Source: Apostichopus parvimensis (Eukaryota; Echinodermata; Holothuroidea; Aspidochirotida; Stichopodidae). From it: 21,469 bases of DNA. The notes below the pieces were generated by a model. It saw nothing but the letters and a program-made list of their open reading frames with translations, did not search any database and was not told where the DNA came from. The stretch is taken from the NCBI GenBank assembly GCA_000934455.1, contig KN883322.1:165908-187376 (forward strand), given 5' to 3'. Positions 17,976 to 21,469 of this stretch are shown piece by piece. Both the position numbers and the translations under genes were made by a program. The stretch's first letter is position 1, and each line of letters opens with the position of its first letter.

Positions 17976-17981
17976 TGAATA
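17976..17981. repeat. Target-site duplication, left copy
   Basis: TGAATA, identical to 18326-18331 on the other side of the MITE. Confidence 0.65.
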
Positions 17982-18325
17982 CAGGGATGTGCCCAGGATT
18001 TCCTGAGTGCCGGGTATACTGATCGCCATCCTGGGGGAGGGTCTAAAGGGGGGAGGTGTCCCCCTTCCCCCTTGAGAAATTTTTCGATTTTTGAAGGTGC
18101 TCAGATGCCAAATGCTGACACTTGTGTAGCTTTTTAAGCACATACACTAGTTTTGCTAACAATTTACATTTTAAAATTTTTTGTGTGAAATATATTGTTA
18201 GGAATGTCAGGATTTTAGATGAAAGTAGTGCTGGGCGGGATTCACAATTTTTAAGACAGTACTGGGCAGTAGTTTTTAGTGCTGGGCTGGGCCGCCCAGC
18301 GCTGCCCAGCGTGGGCACATCCCTG
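17982..18325. mobile_element. MITE, 344 bp, with perfect 14-bp terminal inverted repeats
   Basis: The left end CAGGGATGTGCCCA (17982-17995) is the exact reverse complement of the right end TGGGCACATCCCTG (18312-18325). TGAATA directly abuts both ends (17976-17981 and 18326-18331), as expected for a target-site duplication. The interior has no transposase frame. Near the right end GCTGGGC/GCCCAGC (18281-18300) forms a subterminal hairpin. A CAGGG start is typical of hAT-related elements, but those usually duplicate 8 bp, so the superfamily is uncertain. The three short frames overlapping the element are by-products. Confidence 0.85.
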
Positions 18326-18331
18326 TGAATA
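18326..18331. repeat. Target-site duplication, right copy
   Basis: TGAATA, identical to 17976-17981. Confidence 0.65.
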
Positions 18332-19056
18332 TATGCTAAATAATATGCTGAATTTTGATGCTTGTATCAATTGACAAGTAATATATACTTTATCAAAATA
18401 TGAAAAACTTGCTCTAATATTAATGGAATACATAAACAATACTTTGGGCTCACATATTTATGTGTGAGATGAATTATGAGTTGTAAATTTGCAACAAATG
18501 GTGCTTATAGTCCTATTTTCAGATACTACTTCTAGCATCAAAATGAAAAAAAAAGAGATTTGATATTCAGTTGCTGATCCTAACATGGTGCCATAGAAAT
18601 AAATATGAATAAATATTGCATCTGCCCAAACCTATATATTCTTTTATTTTTGCTTCATTTTTTCATGTTTTTTTTTTGTGGGGGGGGTGGGGCATGTTTG
18701 TCTATATAGATGCCACCTAGCTTCAGCTTGCCCATCCTTTTACTGATTTGTGCTTGAAAAAAAACAAAATTAAATTCTCATTTCCATTTTTGTCTGTGTT
18801 TATATACTCTATCCATGCATACACACGTCTATACGATGCATGTACACTACGCGATTATGTGCTTGAATTCAACAGTGTTTGCATATATATTTTAGTATTC
18901 CGACAAACCTCCATAATCCTATAAAGCCAACACTTTTTAAACATCTGTTGGTGTATGTCTTGTCAGTTTGTTTGATTTAAATCAAGCAGAAATTAAAACT
19001 TTCATAATTTTCAACAAGTTTATTTTGGCAGTTTTTGTGTGTTTGTTTGCATTTCA
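18332..19056. other. AT-rich stretch, no gene supported
   Basis: A T run followed by a G-rich run lies at 18668-18692. GCATGTAC-like alternating words occur near 18813-18845. Nothing else was recognised. Confidence 0.35.
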
Positions 19057-19118
19057 ACCACTAAATAACATGTTGATATAACTTGATACCACTAAATAAC
19101 ACGTTGATATAACTTGAT
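19057..19118 (+). repeat. 31-bp perfect-length tandem duplication, 2 copies
   Basis: ACCACTAAATAACATGTTGA... at 19057-19087 repeats at 19088-19118 with one T/C difference. This is a recent local duplication. Confidence 0.95.
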
Positions 19119-19970
19119 TACTGGGCATGATGTATTGACTAGATAAATTTGATAAACTGCTTTATAAAATTTGATCAGCTGGAAATAGCTTTGATTTTAA
19201 TTGGTTTTGATCTACAGGCAGTTAAAATTCTAATGGATTGCAGCGAAATAACAGACAAAACATATATATCATTGAATATTTAGTTCAGTAGAAAGGGGTG
19301 ATCAAGAATTATTGTTATTATGATTTTTTTTAAATAAAATCAGTAACATTTTGCAATAGCATCCACATTTTGACTGCTTCCGTTCATGGACATGGTAATT
19401 TCCAATTTATGTGTTTTTTTTGTAAGATTTACCATATATATTTTAGCACTTGCAGTTAGTAAAGAGCAAAAGTATATATTTGTTATTTTAAAACATCTTT
19501 ATTTATTTTATTGAAACTTGAGGAAATAAAGTAAGTCTGTTTTTGATATTTTGTTTTTCCTTAGTTTACATAATATAGAAAAGAAAAATTCCATATGCTG
19601 TATTTCTTCAATTTTCGCTTTATCTATCAATGAATGTATTTTTTGCTGTTGATATTAAATTAATGTTACTGGTATTTATGCAGGATCTTGTCAGAATGTT
19701 TTGGTTCATACCATATGGACAATTGAAGTAACATTCTGCCCTTTTTTTTCCTTTCTCATTTTGGATAACATCTTTTAGTTATATTTAATCCTATATTAAT
19801 GCAGCTCATTTATCTTGACAAGTCAAGGTTTGTTTCTACTTGATAGTGAAGAAAAATTGCAAAATTTGAGGAAAGAAAATTTACTCCTTGATTTTAGGTT
19901 TAAGGTTTGGGTTTAAATATGCGTAACTGGAAACAATTCGGGTTGGCGTAATTTCGTTACAATCAATGGC
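19119..19970. other. AT-rich stretch, no gene supported
   Basis: Many T runs are present but I see no tandem structure, RNA or coding signal. Confidence 0.35.
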
Positions 19971-19972
19971 AA

Positions 19973-20085
19973 AATAATAATAATAATAATAATAAAAAAT
20001 AATAGATGAGACTTATATAAGCGCCAAATCAGTCGACAAAAGTCACTGCTCAAGGCGCTTTACAGAGAAAGCAGATTAATTTACA
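19973..20085 (-). mobile_element. LINE-like 3' end with GCGCC stem-loop and (ATT)n tail, minus strand
   Basis: On the minus strand the order is AAAGCGCC (20061-20054), a 28-nt loop, GGCGCTTATATAA (20025 downward), then a tract that ends in (ATT)n at about 20004-19973. A 3' stem-loop followed by a short microsatellite tail is how many CR1/L2-type LINEs and the SINEs that borrow their tails end. AAGCGCC (20019-20025) and GGCGCTT (20054-20060) are perfectly complementary. No coding sequence is visible upstream, so the copy is 5'-truncated. Family assignment is from familiarity with such tails. Confidence 0.55.
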
Positions 20086-20318
20086 AAAGAACAAGTGAAA
20101 AGATGGGTCTAGCCCCCTAACTTTTTACCATCTCTTTTCTTTGGTATTATTGTGTGACAAATAATGACGGTCACAACAGTGTACTTTTTAGCCAAAATTT
20201 GGCCGGTTCGTCCATGAATGAAGGTTACAAACCAAAACATGTTGTCCCGTGTTTGTAAACGACAGCTAACGGACAAACCAAGTTGTATACGTATATATGC
20301 AAATATCTGACCTCGATA
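20086..20318. other. Non-coding stretch
   Basis: No feature recognised. The flank of the LINE-like tail continues for an unknown distance into this stretch. Confidence 0.3.
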
Positions 20319-20489
20319 TTATTGTGAAATAGTGAAGCCTACACAGTATTGCACTTTTGCTGGTACAGCCACAGTCACATGTGCGCCGATGATTCGAGAG
20401 TATTTGTTAAATGTGTCCTTGGCAACGACTGATTCTGCTTCCACGGTAACATTCTTTGTGAGGGAAGGAGAGCCCTGAAGCGTTGAAAT
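20319..20489 (-). CDS. Possible exon, unrecognised beta-rich peptide
   Basis: On the minus strand a splice-acceptor-like TGTCTATATAGCAG ends at 20490. From 20489 a frame is open for 56 codons to TAA at 20319-20321. It contains KNVTVEAESVVAKDT and RIIGAHVTVAVPAKVQYC. Alternating hydrophobic residues suggest beta strands, and NVT is a possible N-glycosylation site. A GTAGGC donor-like word follows codon TGT at about 20342, so the exon may end there. GC content is raised compared with the flanks. A second minus frame with an ATG (20375-20560, 61 codons) overlaps and is less protein-like. Without a match or neighbouring exons this stays tentative. Confidence 0.25.
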   Translation of the reverse strand: MSTLQGSPSLTKNVTVEAESVVAKDTFNKYSRIIGAHVTVAVPAKVQYCVGFTISQ

Positions 20490-20656
20490 CTGCTATATAG
20501 ACATATGGTAATGGTGTTAGGCATGGTGATTGCATAGAATACATCGGTCCAATGTACCATGGAACAGATATGAATGTGAGAATGTCAATACATCTGTATA
20601 TAGTCTAAGCATGCTCCATGCAGTTAATGAAATGTAACTTTGTTTGCGTATTCAGG

Positions 20657-20767
20657 ACTGGGATATATTTCCTAGTTGGAGAAGGATGGGAAGGCCAGGC
20701 TGGAAGGGAGTGAGAGGATGGCGGGTTCTTAGACCTGCACAATGTAACATATATATACATAGAAGAT
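20657..20767 (+). CDS. Possible exon after a strong acceptor-like signal
   Basis: TTTGTTTGCGTATTCAG ends at about 20656 and is a good 3' splice-site match. The next 36 or so codons are open, starting DWDIFPSWRRMGRPGWKG, before a stop. The peptide is dominated by Gly, Arg and Trp, as expected from translating a GGA/GGG-rich tract. I rate a chance frame as more likely. Confidence 0.12.
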
Positions 20768-20769
20768 AA

Positions 20770-21280
20770 AATTATGCCTTTTCAAGGCTGTGAAAATTAA
20801 AGTCTGGTAAAGATGTTACTAACAGTACCTTGCCAGATGTGGATTAGACATAGTTTAAAAAACAGTCACGATTTTGCCCACTTTTATGGATGTTTAATTT
20901 TAAGCAGTTCTCCCTTGGTTTTTCATGCTATATATCATAATGGCACAGAGATGTATATCCCATAGAAATCATGCTTCGCAAATTTAATTTGAACATCAGT
21001 GACCGTAGAGTGGAAAGCAGACTCATCGAAGAATCTAATCAAGTGAAAAGAATGACATCTATAAGTATTCTTTTGATGACAGTGAATTGTAATTACCTCA
21101 ATGACCATACCCTATACAGCCGGTCGAATTCCCCGTTCATCGTTGCTCACTTTGTTACAGTCACCTAGCTGCAAAATTTAATTAGCCTACCAAATAAAGA
21201 GCCATCGGGCATCTGGAATTTTTTTTTTCTGGCATGATTTTTTTCTTTCTCCGCTGTTAGATCTGGATCAAAGTGATGAT
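20770..21280. other. AT-rich stretch, no gene supported
   Basis: A 65-codon plus-strand ATG frame at 20971-21168 (MLRKFNLNISDRRVESRLIE...) has no recognisable domain. A T run lies at about 21220-21229. Confidence 0.3.
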
Positions 21281-21286
21281 AGGATG

Positions 21287-21345
21287 TATTTAAGTCAATA
21301 ATTATAATATCATTATCAGTCGATTGTGCAGAACGAACGGTGACG
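21287..21345 (+). promoter_or_regulatory. Candidate TATA/initiator core promoter
   Basis: TATTTAAG (21287-21294) lies 31 bp before the A of TCAGTC (21316-21321), which matches the animal initiator consensus. CGAACGG (21334-21340), at about +17 to +23, resembles the start of the motif ten element described in Drosophila. The following sequence has higher GC than the AT-rich region upstream, as expected for a first exon or for the transcribed part of a mobile element. An ATG lies at the last three bases (21467-21469). The individual motifs are short and degenerate. Confidence 0.3.
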
Positions 21346-21469
21346 AGTTTCGTGCGAGTCTTGAATCTTGCGTAGTAGTAATCCTAGGCGTTTGTATCAA
21401 CAAGCGATCTAGATTCAGTAGGAACTTGGATTTGTAGTGTTCGTCTGTGACCTGGGTGTCCTAATAATG
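21310..21469. other. GC-raised right edge; transcribed leader or minus-strand exon
   Basis: This stretch has a higher GC content than the preceding kilobase. On the plus strand it would be the leader downstream of the candidate promoter. On the minus strand a frame is open for about 52 codons from about 21460, including DEHYKSKFLLNLDRLLIQTP, down to TAA near 21305. I cannot choose between these because the sequence stops. Confidence 0.2.

Overview
This window looks like non-coding DNA from an animal nuclear genome. It is AT-rich, has no long open reading frame, and is full of microsatellites, minisatellites and decayed mobile-element pieces. Several repeats have a style common in marine invertebrates: the 'GACGTTTCGATCC...GGATCTTCTTCA' hairpin, an 'AAGCGCC...GGCGCTT' stem followed by (AAT)n, and G-rich miniature elements. 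An echinoderm or related marine deuterostome is my best guess, but this is inference from repeat style and not from any marker gene. I see no rRNA, no intact tRNA, no CRISPR and no bacterial-type gene or operon.

Layout from left to right. 1-2127: AT-rich DNA with a 221-bp element bounded by G/C-run inverted repeats and weak exon-like signals near 1.07 and 1.29 kb. 2128-2736: a hairpin, a minus-strand copy of a 21-bp-based repeat, and a 19-bp/57-bp minisatellite. 3.87-4.08 kb: AT palindromes and a 12-bp array that repeats a splice-donor-like word. 5.05-5.32 kb: the plus-strand relative of the 2.2-kb repeat with its 21-bp array. 5.94-6.44 kb: a long imperfect inverted repeat. 6.98-7.14 kb: a short insertion with target-site duplications carrying a hairpin that resembles a decayed hammerhead ribozyme of Penelope-like elements. 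7.44-7.80 kb: a block with several overlapping open frames. 9.22-9.39 kb: a 52-bp tandem repeat. 9.60-9.69 kb: a hairpin. 10.35-10.52 kb: a minus-strand open frame that reads like protein. 11.9-12.05 kb: a tRNA-derived SINE. 13.03-13.50 kb: G-rich repeats. 14.2-14.35 kb: a LINE-like 3' tail. 15.8-16.38 kb: a long CCCTTCC-type minisatellite. 17.98-18.33 kb: a MITE with perfect terminal inverted repeats. 19.97-20.09 kb: a second LINE-like 3' tail, minus strand. 20.3-20.5 kb: a second protein-like minus-strand open frame. 21.28-21.35 kb: a TATA/initiator arrangement close to the right edge.

No gene is supported with confidence. The possible exons are listed at low confidence because AT-rich DNA gives short protein-like frames by chance and I could not run a homology search. 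No set of genes working together can be described. The best-supported observations are structural: the mobile-element fragments, the inverted repeats and the tandem arrays.
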